DNA of 23,165 bases from an uncultured Blautia sp. GTDB taxonomy: Bacteria; Bacillota; Clostridia; Lachnospirales; Lachnospiraceae. A program made the position numbers and the translations under genes. Location of the stretch: the NCBI GenBank assembly GCA_934409175.1, contig CAKRVX010000024.1, positions 1 through 23,165 on the forward strand, written 5' to 3'. Position 1 is the stretch's first letter. Each line of letters starts with the position of its first letter. Positions 14,365 through 22,982 of the stretch are shown here, piece by piece. The notes beneath the pieces were generated by a model that was not told the DNA's origin, searched no databases, and saw nothing but the letters and a program-made list of their open reading frames with translations.

Positions 14365-15183
14365 TTAATGATACAAATGCTCTGATATTGCACTTATGTC
14401 CAATGCAGCTTCTTCAGAATCTGCAGCAGGCATCAGACCTGCGTATTTTACAGAAATACCTGTAATGGACGCCTGTGGAGAAGAATATTTTAACGCATAC
14501 CATTCATCCCCATATCGCACGCATTCCATAAACAGAAGATATGTGCCTTCATTGTTTTCCAAATATCCAACTACAGAATCCGCTTCATCAGCACCATATA
14601 TATTTGCATCTCTCTCAAGTATTAAGTTTATCTTATCGCTGAAATCAAAACCATCTTCACTTAATGCAGTATTCATATAATCCGGATCTACATATCCTAA
14701 CAGTCTGATACTGTCTAATGACTCCCTGTCATCATCTGTAAACGACTCTGACAGATATTCTGATATATCATCTTCTTCCGTAAATGTATGCATCTGATAA
14801 CCATCCTCTGACATAATTACCGGTGAATTAGTAAAAATCAGATAATGTTTGCGAATCGTATCCGTAATAGCACTTTTGCGATTTTCAATATTGATTTCTC
14901 TAGTCATGTCTCCAATAACAGGAATTTCTTTCATAGAATCTGGACCATATGCTCTTATACTGTCTGCATATTTTTTCAGGCTAAAATGATCCACATAATT
15001 TTCAATAGCATATGCCGACTGAGCTTTGTAAAAATCTCCCTCCTGAACTCCTTCCACATACTTGGACATAACATCCTCTTTACTTGAAAATCCGCTTTCT
15101 GCTGCACTTGCAACAACACCACCCGTTCCAGCAAACAGACAAACGACAAGTCCCACTGCGATACATTTCTTTTTCATATTCAT
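14365..15183 (-). CDS. Secreted protein of unknown function
   Basis: A 272-residue protein with a clear signal peptide: MNMKKK, a hydrophobic core and probable cleavage after VASAAE or nearby. The mature part is acidic. It begins with a helical segment (SKEDVMSKYVEGVQEGDFYKA) of the kind that opens NTF2-like or cystatin-like secreted domains, and later has strand-rich segments such as GTYLLFMECVRYGDEWYALKYSS. There is no LPxTG anchor, lipobox or enzyme motif. AGGGAG lies about seven bases before the ATG. It lies 93 bases after leuS. Its codons look more AT-rich than its neighbours' (many ATA, TTA and AAT), so it may be a lineage-specific or acquired gene; that is inference. Confidence 0.8.
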   Translation of the reverse strand: MNMKKKCIAVGLVVCLFAGTGGVVASAAESGFSSKEDVMSKYVEGVQEGDFYKAQSAYAIENYVDHFSLKKYADSIRAYGPDSMKEIPVIGDMTREINIENRKSAITDTIRKHYLIFTNSPVIMSEDGYQMHTFTEEDDISEYLSESFTDDDRESLDSIRLLGYVDPDYMNTALSEDGFDFSDKINLILERDANIYGADEADSVVGYLENNEGTYLLFMECVRYGDEWYALKYSSPQASITGISVKYAGLMPAADSEEAALDISAISEHLYH

Positions 15184-15212
15184 ATCTTTTCTCCCTCACA
15201 ATATGTAATTTT

Positions 15213-15264
15213 ACTCAACATTCTCCTTAAGATACGCAATACAAACTTTTCAGGAATGTTGAGT
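15213..15264. repeat. 11-bp inverted repeat between leuS and the secreted protein gene
   Basis: ACTCAACATTC (15213-15223) and GAATGTTGAGT (15254-15264) are perfect reverse complements 30 bases apart. No T tract follows on either strand, so it is not a standard terminator. It sits directly upstream of the ribosome binding region of the secreted protein gene and could be a pair of regulator half-sites or a leader hairpin. Confidence 0.5.
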
Positions 15265-15276
15265 TATTTACATTTG

Positions 15277-17679
15277 TTATTTCGCAACAAAGTTAACAAT
15301 CTTATTCGGTACATAAATTTCTTTGATAAGGTTCTTACCTTCCAGGAAAGAAGCTACTCTCTCATCAGCTTTGGCGATCTCGAATGCTTTTTCTTTCTCG
15401 CAGTCTGTAGGAATTACGATGGTTCCTCTTACTTTACCATTTACCTGTACACCAATCTCAACGGTCTTGGCAATTGTCTTGCCTTCATCGTATTTCGGCC
15501 ATTCGGAAACTGCCAGTAAGCCTTCTCCTCCGATAAATTCCCAGATTTCCTCACAGATATGAGGTGCAAACGGACTGAGCAGTTTGATGAAAATGGTAAG
15601 GTCGTCTTTGCTTAAATGTCCTTCTGCAGTGATCTCATTGAGAAGTGCCATCAGGCTGGCAATTGCTGTGTTGAATTTCAGGTTCTCGATATCAGAAGAA
15701 ACTTTCTTGATGGTACGGTGGAGTTTCATCTCCAGTTCATCAGATACAGATTCTTCGGAAAGGATATCTGTCAGACCTGCAACACGGTCAAGGAACTTCT
15801 TGCAGCCTTTTACAGAGCTGTCGCTCCACGGAGTTGCTGCGCCATAGTCACCCATGAACAGTACATAGGTACGAAGGGTATCTGCACCGTATTCTTCTAC
15901 GATATCCAGCGGATCTACTACGTTGCCCTTGGATTTACTCATCTTATCGCCGTCCGGTCCGAGGATCAGTCCCTGGATAGAACGTTTTGCGTATGGTTCC
16001 GGTGTGTTTACTACACCAAGATCATACAGGAAATGATGCCAGAATCTGGAGTAGATCATATGTCTGGTAACATGCTCCATACCACCGTTGTACCAGTCAA
16101 CCGGCATCCAGTATTTCAGTTTATCCATATCTGCCAGTGCATTTGTATTATGCGGATCTGTATATCTTAAGAAATACCAGGAAGATCCTGCCCACTGAGG
16201 CATAGTATCTGTCTCACGCTTCGCTGCAGCACCACATTTCGGGCATGTGCAGTTTACAAAGGAGTCAATCTTTGCAAGTGGAGACTGTCCGTCTTCACCT
16301 GGTTCGAAATCTTTTACATCCGGCAGACGCAACGGAAGTTCGTTTTCCGGAACTGCTACGACACCGCAGTTCGGGCAGTGGATAAGCGGGATTGGCTCGC
16401 CCCAGTATCTCTGACGGTTGAATGCCCAGTCTTTCATCTTGTACTGAACACCTGCTTTACCAATACCTTTCTTCTCCAGTTCTTCCAGCATACGCTCGAT
16501 AGAATCTTTCTTCTTTGTATATCCATTAAGGAATTCGGAGTTAACCATCTCACCGTCGCCTGTGTAAGCTTCTTTGGAGATGTCTCCACCCTTGATAACT
16601 TCGATAATATCGATGCCGAATTTCTTAGCGAAGTCATAGTCACGCTGGTCATGAGCCGGTACTGCCATGATGGCGCCTGTACCATAGCCCATCATTACAT
16701 AGTCAGCAATGTAAATTGGGATTTTCTTACCGTTAACCGGGTTGATACCCTCAAGGCCCTGGATTCTGACACCTGTTTTATCTTTTACAAGCTGTGTTCT
16801 CTCGAACTCTGTTTTCTTAGCACATTCGTTACGATATGCAACGATTTCGTCCATATTTGTAACTTTATCTGCATATTTGTCAATGATCGGATGCTCCGGT
16901 GCGATTACCATGAAAGTTACACCGAACAGCGTATCCGGTCTGGTTGTATAGATTTCAAGTTTCTCATCAATTCCGTCAACGTCGAAATTAACGAAAGCAC
17001 CTTTGGATTTACCGATCCAGTGGATCTGCTGCTGTTTTACGTTCTCCGGATAGTCTACATCTTTCAGACCCTCCAGAAGTTTATCTGCATACTGAGTGAT
17101 TCTCAAATACCATACATCTTTGGATTTCTGGACAACTTCACTGTGGCAGATATCACATTTACCACCCTGGCTGTCCTCATTGGAAAGGACTACTTTACAG
17201 TGCGGGCAGTAGTTAACCAGTGTTCTGTCTCTAAATACAAGACCTTTCTCAAACATTTTCAGGAAGATCCACTGTGTCCATTTGTAGTAATCTTCATCTG
17301 TAGTATCGATCACACGGCTCCAGTCAAAAGAGAAGCCTACCTTCTTTAACTGGTTGGAGAATTTCTTGATATTCTCATCTGTAATGATTCGTGGATGTGT
17401 TCCTGTCTTTACTGCATAGTTCTCTGTAGGAAGACCGAATGCGTCAAATCCGATAGGGAAAAGTACATTATATCCTTCCATACGACGTTTTCTGGAAATA
17501 ACCTCCAGGCTGGAATATGCTTTGATATGTCCTACGTGCATACCTGCTCCACTCGGATATGGAAACTCTACCAGGCCATAAAATTTAGGTTTATCACTGT
17601 TATCTTTGGCCTCGAAGATTTTACTTTCTTCCCATTTCGCCTGCCACTTTGGCTCGATCTTTTTAAACAAGTATTTCAT
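15277..17679 (-). CDS. leuS: Leucyl-tRNA synthetase
   Basis: An 800-residue class I synthetase that charges tRNA-Leu. The HIGH-type motif HVGH is at residues 48-51 in YPSGAGMHVGHIKAYS. A zinc-ribbon-like CPHC...CDIC segment follows near residue 160, then the CP1 editing domain with a TTRPDTLFGVTF motif. The catalytic core resumes with a second four-cysteine cluster and GDKMSKSKGN (KMSKS). The C-terminal anticodon-binding region ends normally. I choose the start at 17679 (MKYLFKKIEPKWQ) because GGAGG lies ten bases upstream and family members begin there; an upstream in-frame ATG gives 17 residues unlike the family. It has its own promoter. No T-box sequence is present in its leader, unlike tyrS. 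Confidence 0.96.
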   Translation of the reverse strand: MKYLFKKIEPKWQAKWEESKIFEAKDNSDKPKFYGLVEFPYPSGAGMHVGHIKAYSSLEVISRKRRMEGYNVLFPIGFDAFGLPTENYAVKTGTHPRIITDENIKKFSNQLKKVGFSFDWSRVIDTTDEDYYKWTQWIFLKMFEKGLVFRDRTLVNYCPHCKVVLSNEDSQGGKCDICHSEVVQKSKDVWYLRITQYADKLLEGLKDVDYPENVKQQQIHWIGKSKGAFVNFDVDGIDEKLEIYTTRPDTLFGVTFMVIAPEHPIIDKYADKVTNMDEIVAYRNECAKKTEFERTQLVKDKTGVRIQGLEGINPVNGKKIPIYIADYVMMGYGTGAIMAVPAHDQRDYDFAKKFGIDIIEVIKGGDISKEAYTGDGEMVNSEFLNGYTKKKDSIERMLEELEKKGIGKAGVQYKMKDWAFNRQRYWGEPIPLIHCPNCGVVAVPENELPLRLPDVKDFEPGEDGQSPLAKIDSFVNCTCPKCGAAAKRETDTMPQWAGSSWYFLRYTDPHNTNALADMDKLKYWMPVDWYNGGMEHVTRHMIYSRFWHHFLYDLGVVNTPEPYAKRSIQGLILGPDGDKMSKSKGNVVDPLDIVEEYGADTLRTYVLFMGDYGAATPWSDSSVKGCKKFLDRVAGLTDILSEESVSDELEMKLHRTIKKVSSDIENLKFNTAIASLMALLNEITAEGHLSKDDLTIFIKLLSPFAPHICEEIWEFIGGEGLLAVSEWPKYDEGKTIAKTVEIGVQVNGKVRGTIVIPTDCEKEKAFEIAKADERVASFLEGKNLIKEIYVPNKIVNFVAK

Positions 17680-17771
17680 TTCTATGATTCCTCCAACATT
17701 TACGGAAATGTCTGCCAACACAGACATCACTAATTATAAAAGTGCCTGTCCAGGACTTTTACAGTAAGTTC

Positions 17772-17800
17772 ATTTTAATTCAATGACAGCGGTTTGTCAA
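17772..17800 (-). promoter_or_regulatory. Sigma-A promoter of leuS
   Basis: On the minus strand a perfect TTGACA (17795-17800), a 17-base spacer and TAAAAT (17772-17777). The start would be near 17765, about 85 bases before the leuS ATG. The leader holds a perfect 7-bp hairpin, ATGTCTG/CAGACAT (17708-17727). A dyad (GTCAAACG/CGTTGAC, one bulge) overlaps the -35 element. Confidence 0.8.
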
Positions 17801-17833
17801 CGTAACGTTTGACTGTAATGCCTGTTTTATGCG

Positions 17834-17873
17834 AAAAAAAGGACATCTGGGGGATTTTCATCCCCAAATGTCC
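17834..17873 (-). terminator. Intrinsic terminator of the EF-G-like gene
   Basis: On the minus strand GGACATTTGGGGAT pairs with ATCCCCCAGATGTCC (one or two imperfect positions) around a four-base loop, followed by seven Ts. It lies 28 bases after the stop and separates this gene from leuS. Confidence 0.9.
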
Positions 17874-17900
17874 TGTCTGTATCATTTCCTGTTGAAAAAT

Positions 17901-19991
17901 TTATTCGTCTGCTTTGTCAACTTTACTTGCTCTTGCCTCGATTTCCTTTGCCTGGATGTCAGACGGAGCCTGTTCATAGCGTGCGAATTCATAGGAGAAT
18001 TCTCCACTTCCGCCTGTCATGGAACGAAGATCTGTTGAGTATCCGTAAATTTCAAGCTGCGGTACATCTGCTTCGATAATGGTATTTCCCTGATGATCCG
18101 GATTCATGCCCAGAACACGGCCGCGGCGTTTATTCAGATCTCCCATAACATCACCTGTATATTTATCAGGAACGATTACTTTCATGGATACGATTGGCTC
18201 CAGAAGAACCGGAGAAGCATCCATAAAACCTTTCTTGAATGCCAGGATAGTTGCCATCTTAAATGCCATCTCAGAGGAATCTACCGGATGATAGGATCCA
18301 TCATATAACGTAGCTTTCACGCCAACTACAGGATATGCTGCCAGAGGTCCCTTTAATACGCATTCCTGCAGACCTTTCTCAACTGCCGGGAAGTAATTCT
18401 TCGGAACTGCACCGCCGACTACAACCTGTTCGAATACATAAGGTGTCTCCAGATCACCTGATGGCTCAAAGCGCATCTTAACGTGTCCGTACTGTCCATG
18501 TCCACCGGACTGTTTCTTATGTTTTCCTTCTACATCAGAATTCTTGCGAATAGTCTCGCGGAACGGAACCTTCGGTTTGCTCAGTTCTACATCCACTTTA
18601 TAGCGTTCTTTCAGTTTATTTACAACAATATCCAGATGCTGGTCACCGATTCCATAAAGAAGACTCTGACGGTTCGCGCTGTCATTTACCACGCGGAGAG
18701 TCTTATCTTCACTCATCATCTTGGCAAGTGCCTGAGAAATCTTATCTTCATCCCCTTTCTTTACTGCTTTAAATCTCTTGCAGGTATACGGGGTGGAAAT
18801 AATCGCTTTCGGATAAAGAATCGGATTTGCCTTTGTGGCAAGGCTGTCACCTGTCTGCACACTGTTTAATTTCGCAATGGCTCCGATATCACCGGCATGA
18901 AGTTCAGGAACCTCTATGGGTTTGGAACCTTCCAGAACATACAACTTATTCAGACGTTCTTCTTCACCTTTCTCTACGTTTAATAAGGTATCATCGGATT
19001 TGATAACACCGGAGCATACTTTGATAAGAGAATATTTGCCAAGGAACGGATCTGCGATGGTCTTCCATACATAAGCGGATTTTACCTTGGTGAAATCATA
19101 ATTTGCCTCGAAAATCTCATTTGTCTTCTGTGCGATTCCATTACAGGAACGTCTATCCGGACTTGGAAAATATCCACAGATATCATCCAGAAGGTTGGAT
19201 ACGCCCCGAAGGTTGATCGGTGAACCCATACATACAGGTACGATAGATGCTTCCTGTACATTCATGGCAAGTGCTGCGGAAACTTCTGTCACAGAAAAAG
19301 TATCGCCCTCAAAGTAACGATCCATGAACTCCTCACTTGTCTCTGCTACGGATTCCATCAGGATGTCATGATATTTCTCCAGATATTCGTCCAGATAGGA
19401 AGGAATCTCACATTCTTCCTTCTTTCCTTTATCTATGTATCTTCTTCCGGCCTGTTTTACTACGTTTACATAGCCTACGAATTTACCGTCTTCACGGATT
19501 GGGAAATGAAGAGGTGCAATCCTCTTTCCATAAAGCTCTGTGAGCTGTTCCACAACTTTACGGTAGCTGACATCATCCACATCCATATCCGTTACGAAGA
19601 TCATTCTGGGAAGTTTATATTTCTCGCATAAATTCCATGCCTTCTGTGTTCCTACCTGAACACCGGCCTTACCAGAAACTACGATAACTGCTGCATCTGC
19701 TGCGCTTACTGCTTCTTCTACTTCTCCAACAAAGTCGAAATATCCAGGGGTATCCAGCACATTGATCTTTACCTTATCCCACGGTACAGGGATCAATGTA
19801 GTGGAAATGGAAAAATGTCTCTTAATCTCTTCTTTGTCATAGTCGCTGACAGTATTTCCGTCTTCTACTCTACCCAGACGGCTTGTCATGCCTGCCAGAT
19901 AAGCCATTGCCTCAGCCAGTGTAGTCTTGCCAGCGCCCCCGTGACCTAAAAGGACTACATTTCTGATTCGGTCAGTTCTAAATACATCCAT
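17901..19991 (-). CDS. EF-G-like translational GTPase (FusA2 type)
   Basis: A 696-residue protein with full EF-G domain order. The GTPase P-loop is GHGGAGKTT (16-24), switch II is DTPGYFDF (80-87), and the G4 motif has become TDMD (134-137) in place of NKMD. Domain IV and V sequences follow (GGHGQYGHVKMRFEP, YDGSYHPVDSSEMAFKMA, GRVLGMNPDHQGNTIIEADVP, FSYEFARYE). Canonical EF-G has AHIDAGKTT and DTPGHVDF; here the catalytic histidine is Y84. It thus belongs to the EF-G-like paralogue group, not the str-operon translocase. In some bacteria such paralogues bind ribosomes but lack ribosome-stimulated GTPase; the role here is unknown. GGGAGG lies nine bases before the ATG. It has its own promoter and terminator. 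Confidence 0.92.
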   Translation of the reverse strand: MDVFRTDRIRNVVLLGHGGAGKTTLAEAMAYLAGMTSRLGRVEDGNTVSDYDKEEIKRHFSISTTLIPVPWDKVKINVLDTPGYFDFVGEVEEAVSAADAAVIVVSGKAGVQVGTQKAWNLCEKYKLPRMIFVTDMDVDDVSYRKVVEQLTELYGKRIAPLHFPIREDGKFVGYVNVVKQAGRRYIDKGKKEECEIPSYLDEYLEKYHDILMESVAETSEEFMDRYFEGDTFSVTEVSAALAMNVQEASIVPVCMGSPINLRGVSNLLDDICGYFPSPDRRSCNGIAQKTNEIFEANYDFTKVKSAYVWKTIADPFLGKYSLIKVCSGVIKSDDTLLNVEKGEEERLNKLYVLEGSKPIEVPELHAGDIGAIAKLNSVQTGDSLATKANPILYPKAIISTPYTCKRFKAVKKGDEDKISQALAKMMSEDKTLRVVNDSANRQSLLYGIGDQHLDIVVNKLKERYKVDVELSKPKVPFRETIRKNSDVEGKHKKQSGGHGQYGHVKMRFEPSGDLETPYVFEQVVVGGAVPKNYFPAVEKGLQECVLKGPLAAYPVVGVKATLYDGSYHPVDSSEMAFKMATILAFKKGFMDASPVLLEPIVSMKVIVPDKYTGDVMGDLNKRRGRVLGMNPDHQGNTIIEADVPQLEIYGYSTDLRSMTGGSGEFSYEFARYEQAPSDIQAKEIEARASKVDKADE

Positions 19992-20026
19992 GTTGTAATA
20001 CCTCCCTGTTTGTCTGATATGTCCAT

Positions 20027-20055
20027 ATTTTACTAAATTTTTTTGTAATTTTCAA
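20027..20055 (-). promoter_or_regulatory. Promoter of the EF-G-like gene
   Basis: On the minus strand TTGAAA (20050-20055), a 17-base spacer and TAAAAT (20027-20032), five of six consensus bases each. The start would be near 20020, about 30 bases before the ATG. Confidence 0.65.
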
Positions 20056-20188
20056 GTATTTTATATAATTTTAACAACTTTTTTTATTATGTTTCCAGAT
20101 TCTTATAAGCATTTTCGATAAATTTCTTAATTTATCCGCATGCACTGTATCACTTTAAATTATTTAAGCATAAAAGTGTCCGGACTGA
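20056..20188. other. AT-rich divergent intergenic segment
   Basis: No gene is visible here. The segment separates the EF-G-like and tyrA promoters. It contains GATAAATT-TCTT-AATTTATC (20117-20136), a perfect 8-bp dyad that could be an operator or simply chance in AT-rich DNA. Confidence 0.4.
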
Positions 20189-20217
20189 TTGACTTTTCCC
20201 TCCCCATCCATTAAAAT
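20189..20217 (+). promoter_or_regulatory. Promoter of tyrA-aroA
   Basis: TTGACT (20189-20194), a 17-base spacer and TAAAAT (20212-20217). The start would be near 20224, leaving about 40 bases of leader. No T-box or known amino-acid riboswitch fits in this leader. Confidence 0.7.
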
Positions 20218-20263
20218 AAGTAACGGATTATTAATATGTAACCTGAAAGGATGCTAAATCATT

Positions 20264-21355
20264 ATGAAAACCATCGGTTTTATCGGTCTGGGACTGATCG
20301 GCGGATCCATCGCCAAAGCCATCCGGAAATACCATGACGATTATCGCATTCTGGCTTATGACCAGGATCGTGAGACTCTTGCCACAGCAGTAGGCAGCAA
20401 CATGATCGATGCTGTCTGTGAAGCACACGATGAGCGTTTCAGAAACTGTGATTATATTTTTCTGTGTGCACCTGTGGAATACAATGTACAATATCTCGAA
20501 TATTTTAAGGAGAATCTGGGACCGGACACTATTCTGACAGATGTAGGAAGTGTCAAGGGAATTATTCATAAAGAAGTACAGCGTCTTGGTATGGAGGATC
20601 GTTTTATCGGCGGACACCCAATGGCAGGTTCTGAGAAGACAGGCTTCGAAGCTTCCAGTGACCGGCTTATCGAGAATGCTTATTATATTATTACTCCCGG
20701 CGGAGAAGTTCCTCTTGACCGGCTTACAGATTTCACAGAGATCATTTCTTCTCTGGGTGCCATCCCTATGGTGCTTACCAGTGAAGAACACGATTTTATC
20801 ACTGCCGGAGTCAGCCATCTTCCTCATATCATCGCTTCTGCACTGGTCAATCTGGTCAGCATGCTGGACAATGATCAGGAATATATGAAGACTATTGCAG
20901 CAGGAGGTTTCCGTGATATTACACGTATCGCTTCTTCCTCTCCTGTCATGTGGGAGCAGATCTGCGTAGAGAATAATCAGAATATTTCCAATGTACTGGA
21001 TGACTACATCCGTCTTCTGATCCAGATCAGATGCTTTGTGGACAATCAGGATTCCGAGAGTCTTTATCAGATGTTTGCAAATTCCAGAGATTACAGGGAT
21101 TCCATTGATGTGGTTGATAACGGACTGCTGAAGAAGGCTTATGTTCTTTATCTGGATATCGCAGATGAAGCCGGTGGAATCGCTACCATCGCCACCATAC
21201 TGGCAATGGAAAAGATCAGTATCAAGAATATCGGCATTATCCACAACCGTGAGTTCGAAGAAGGTGTTCTTAAAATCGAGTTCTACGATGGAACTTCTAT
21301 GGAAAAGGGAGCTGCACTCCTGAAAAAGCGAAATTATATTGTATATGAACGGTAG
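20264..21355 (+). CDS. tyrA: Prephenate dehydrogenase with C-terminal ACT domain
   Basis: A 363-residue enzyme that oxidatively decarboxylates prephenate to 4-hydroxyphenylpyruvate in tyrosine synthesis. The NAD-binding motif GLGLIGGS is at residues 7-14. Family segments follow: DVGSVKG, FIGGHPMAGSEKTGFEAS and VSHLPHIIASALV. Residues about 290-363 look like an ACT regulatory domain (YVLYLDIADEAGGIATIATILAMEKISIKNIGI), suggesting feedback inhibition by tyrosine. No chorismate mutase domain is fused. The ribosome binding site AAAGGA is about 12 bases from the ATG, longer than usual. aroA starts 11 bases after the stop, so the two form an operon. Confidence 0.96.
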   Translation: MKTIGFIGLGLIGGSIAKAIRKYHDDYRILAYDQDRETLATAVGSNMIDAVCEAHDERFRNCDYIFLCAPVEYNVQYLEYFKENLGPDTILTDVGSVKGIIHKEVQRLGMEDRFIGGHPMAGSEKTGFEASSDRLIENAYYIITPGGEVPLDRLTDFTEIISSLGAIPMVLTSEEHDFITAGVSHLPHIIASALVNLVSMLDNDQEYMKTIAAGGFRDITRIASSSPVMWEQICVENNQNISNVLDDYIRLLIQIRCFVDNQDSESLYQMFANSRDYRDSIDVVDNGLLKKAYVLYLDIADEAGGIATIATILAMEKISIKNIGIIHNREFEEGVLKIEFYDGTSMEKGAALLKKRNYIVYER

Positions 21356-21365
21356 GTATTGACAA

Positions 21366-22640
21366 ATGGAAATTAAAAAACAGACAAATCTCCGGGGCGA
21401 ACTGACTGTCCCGGGCGATAAATCCATATCCCACAGAGCGGTCATGTTCGGCTCTTTAGCAAAGGGCACTACCAGGATCACCCATTTTCTGGAAGGAGCT
21501 GACTGTCTCTCCACTATCTCCTGTTTTCGTAAAATGGGAATCGAAATCGAAAGAAATGATTCAGAGATTCTGGTACACGGAAAAGGACTTCACGGATTAA
21601 GTGCTCCTTCTGACATTCTGGATGTGGGCAACAGCGGTACCACTACCAGACTGATCTCCGGTATTCTGGCGGGACAGAATTTCGTCAGTGAATTAAACGG
21701 AGACGCTTCCATTCAGTCCCGTCCTATGAAAAGGATCATGACCCCCCTTCTTTCCATGGGTGCTGACATTACCAGCATAAAAGGCAATGGCTGTGCACCT
21801 CTTCGTATCAACGGCAGACCATTACACGCAGTTCATTATCAGTCTCCGGTTGCATCTGCGCAGGTAAAGTCCTGTGTGCTTCTGGCAGGTATGTATGCAG
21901 ATGGCATCACCAGCGTAACAGAACCTGTGCTTTCCAGAAATCATACAGAAATTATGTTAAATTATTTCGGAGCAAAGGTAACTTCCAGAGAAACCACCGC
22001 TTCTATTGATCCGGAACCCATATTAAACGCCAGGGAAATCCGGGTTCCGGGAGATATTTCCTCTGCTGCTTACTTTATCGCGGCAGGACTTCTTACTCCG
22101 GGAAGTGAAATTCTTCTGAAAAATGTAGGTATCAACCCCACCAGAGACGGTATGCTCCGCGTATGCCGGAATATGGGTGCTGATATTACCCTGCTGAATG
22201 TAAACAACGACGGAGAACCTACTGCCGACCTGCTGATTCGCACCAGCAGTCTCCATGGTACTACTGTTGGCGGTTCCATTATTCCTGCATTGATTGATGA
22301 ACTGCCGATGATCGCTGTAATGGCAGCTTTTGCAGAGGGAACTACTGTGATCAGGGATGCACAGGAGCTGAAAGTCAAAGAATCTGACCGTATCGCAGTT
22401 GTAACTGAGGGGCTGAAGCGCATGGGTGCTGATATCGAAGCTACAGACGACGGCATGATCATTCAGGGTGGCAAACCACTGCATGGTGCAGAGATCAATT
22501 CTTACCTGGATCACCGCATTGCCATGTCCTTTGCAGTGGCAGGTACAATCTGTGACGGTCCTCTCACTATCAAAGACGGAGACTGTGTAAAAATCTCTTA
22601 TCCTGAATTTTATGAGGACCTGTATTCTCTTGGCAAATAA
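21366..22640 (+). CDS. aroA: 3-phosphoshikimate 1-carboxyvinyltransferase (EPSP synthase)
   Basis: A 424-residue enzyme that joins shikimate-3-phosphate and phosphoenolpyruvate to EPSP, the sixth step of the shikimate pathway. Substrate-binding motifs include VPGDKSISHRA (15-25), GNSGTTTR (88-95), SAQVK (164-168), RNHTE (191-195), NPTR (257-260) and ELKVKESDR near 335. The last four motif types, with GDKS, define the class II form of EPSP synthase. Length is normal. The upstream site is weak (TAGGT nine bases before the ATG), so translation may be coupled to tyrA. It is the last gene before a strong terminator. Confidence 0.97.
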   Translation: MEIKKQTNLRGELTVPGDKSISHRAVMFGSLAKGTTRITHFLEGADCLSTISCFRKMGIEIERNDSEILVHGKGLHGLSAPSDILDVGNSGTTTRLISGILAGQNFVSELNGDASIQSRPMKRIMTPLLSMGADITSIKGNGCAPLRINGRPLHAVHYQSPVASAQVKSCVLLAGMYADGITSVTEPVLSRNHTEIMLNYFGAKVTSRETTASIDPEPILNAREIRVPGDISSAAYFIAAGLLTPGSEILLKNVGINPTRDGMLRVCRNMGADITLLNVNNDGEPTADLLIRTSSLHGTTVGGSIIPALIDELPMIAVMAAFAEGTTVIRDAQELKVKESDRIAVVTEGLKRMGADIEATDDGMIIQGGKPLHGAEINSYLDHRIAMSFAVAGTICDGPLTIKDGDCVKISYPEFYEDLYSLGK

Positions 22641-22651
22641 GACGCATTGAA

Positions 22652-22698
22652 AATCCCCTGAAAAATAATATCTCTGTGATATTATTCTCCAGGGGATT
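22652..22698. terminator. Bidirectional terminator between aroA and the barstar-like gene
   Basis: An outer stem AATCCCCTG/CAGGGGATT (22652-22660 with 22690-22698) encloses a symmetric 3-base internal loop. Inside is a perfect AATAATATC/GATATTATT stem (22664-22672 with 22678-22686). T-rich sequence follows on the plus side and TTTTC on the minus side, serving both converging genes. Confidence 0.88.
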
Positions 22699-22718
22699 CT
22701 TCTGTTTTTACATTATAA

Positions 22719-22982
22719 TTATTCCACACAGGAAACTTCCAGGTAATCGCTTTCTCCTGCTGCTTCTTCCATCACCTCTGCCATATGCTCCATGGCATCC
22801 AGAAGACTGTCATCTGTAACCTGAGACATATCCATGGTAATCTTTGTATCATCACTTAATTCTGTCAGAGCATCATAAAGCCCGCCGACATCTTCCGCTT
22901 CCAGCCCAAGCTCATCCTTCAGATAATCCCAGACATCCTCCACGCTGTCAAATTCCTCACCGTTTACATACACTTCCTGCAT
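22719..22982 (-). CDS. Barstar-like small acidic protein
   Basis: An 87-residue, strongly acidic protein. The pattern VYVNGEEFDSVEDVWDYLKDELGL, then GGLYDALTELSDDTKITMDMSQV, a long helix, and a final YLEVSCVE strand follows the barstar fold order. Barstars inhibit barnase-type ribonucleases. The motif YGxNLDALWDCL is degenerate: LYDALT keeps the equivalent of D39, but the YG and the D35 equivalent are lost (GG instead). It may therefore not inhibit a canonical barnase. The start at 22982 has GGAGGAG five bases upstream; a TTG eight codons earlier includes that site and is rejected. No ribonuclease gene is visible in the window. Confidence 0.65.
   Translation of the reverse strand: MQEVYVNGEEFDSVEDVWDYLKDELGLEAEDVGGLYDALTELSDDTKITMDMSQVTDDSLLDAMEHMAEVMEEAAGESDYLEVSCVE

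Noticed and set aside
15183..15222. Possible 12-codon TTG-started leader peptide overlapping the secreted protein start
   Set aside because: AAGGAG lies only four bases before a TTG, and no amino acid pattern suggests attenuation. Probably chance.
16378..17349. Antisense open frame of about 323 codons within leuS
   Set aside because: Fully inside leuS, whose catalytic motifs are intact. No start signals or recognisable domain.
20056..20188. Possible small RNA or tRNA in the EF-G-like/tyrA gap
   Set aside because: No tRNA arms or conserved TTCGA loop are visible; only AT-rich sequence and one dyad.
20231..21514. Long open antisense frame (about 427 codons) across tyrA and the start of aroA
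   Set aside because: It mirrors the codon pattern of tyrA, has no ribosome binding site and its translation resembles no family. The plus-strand genes are unambiguous.
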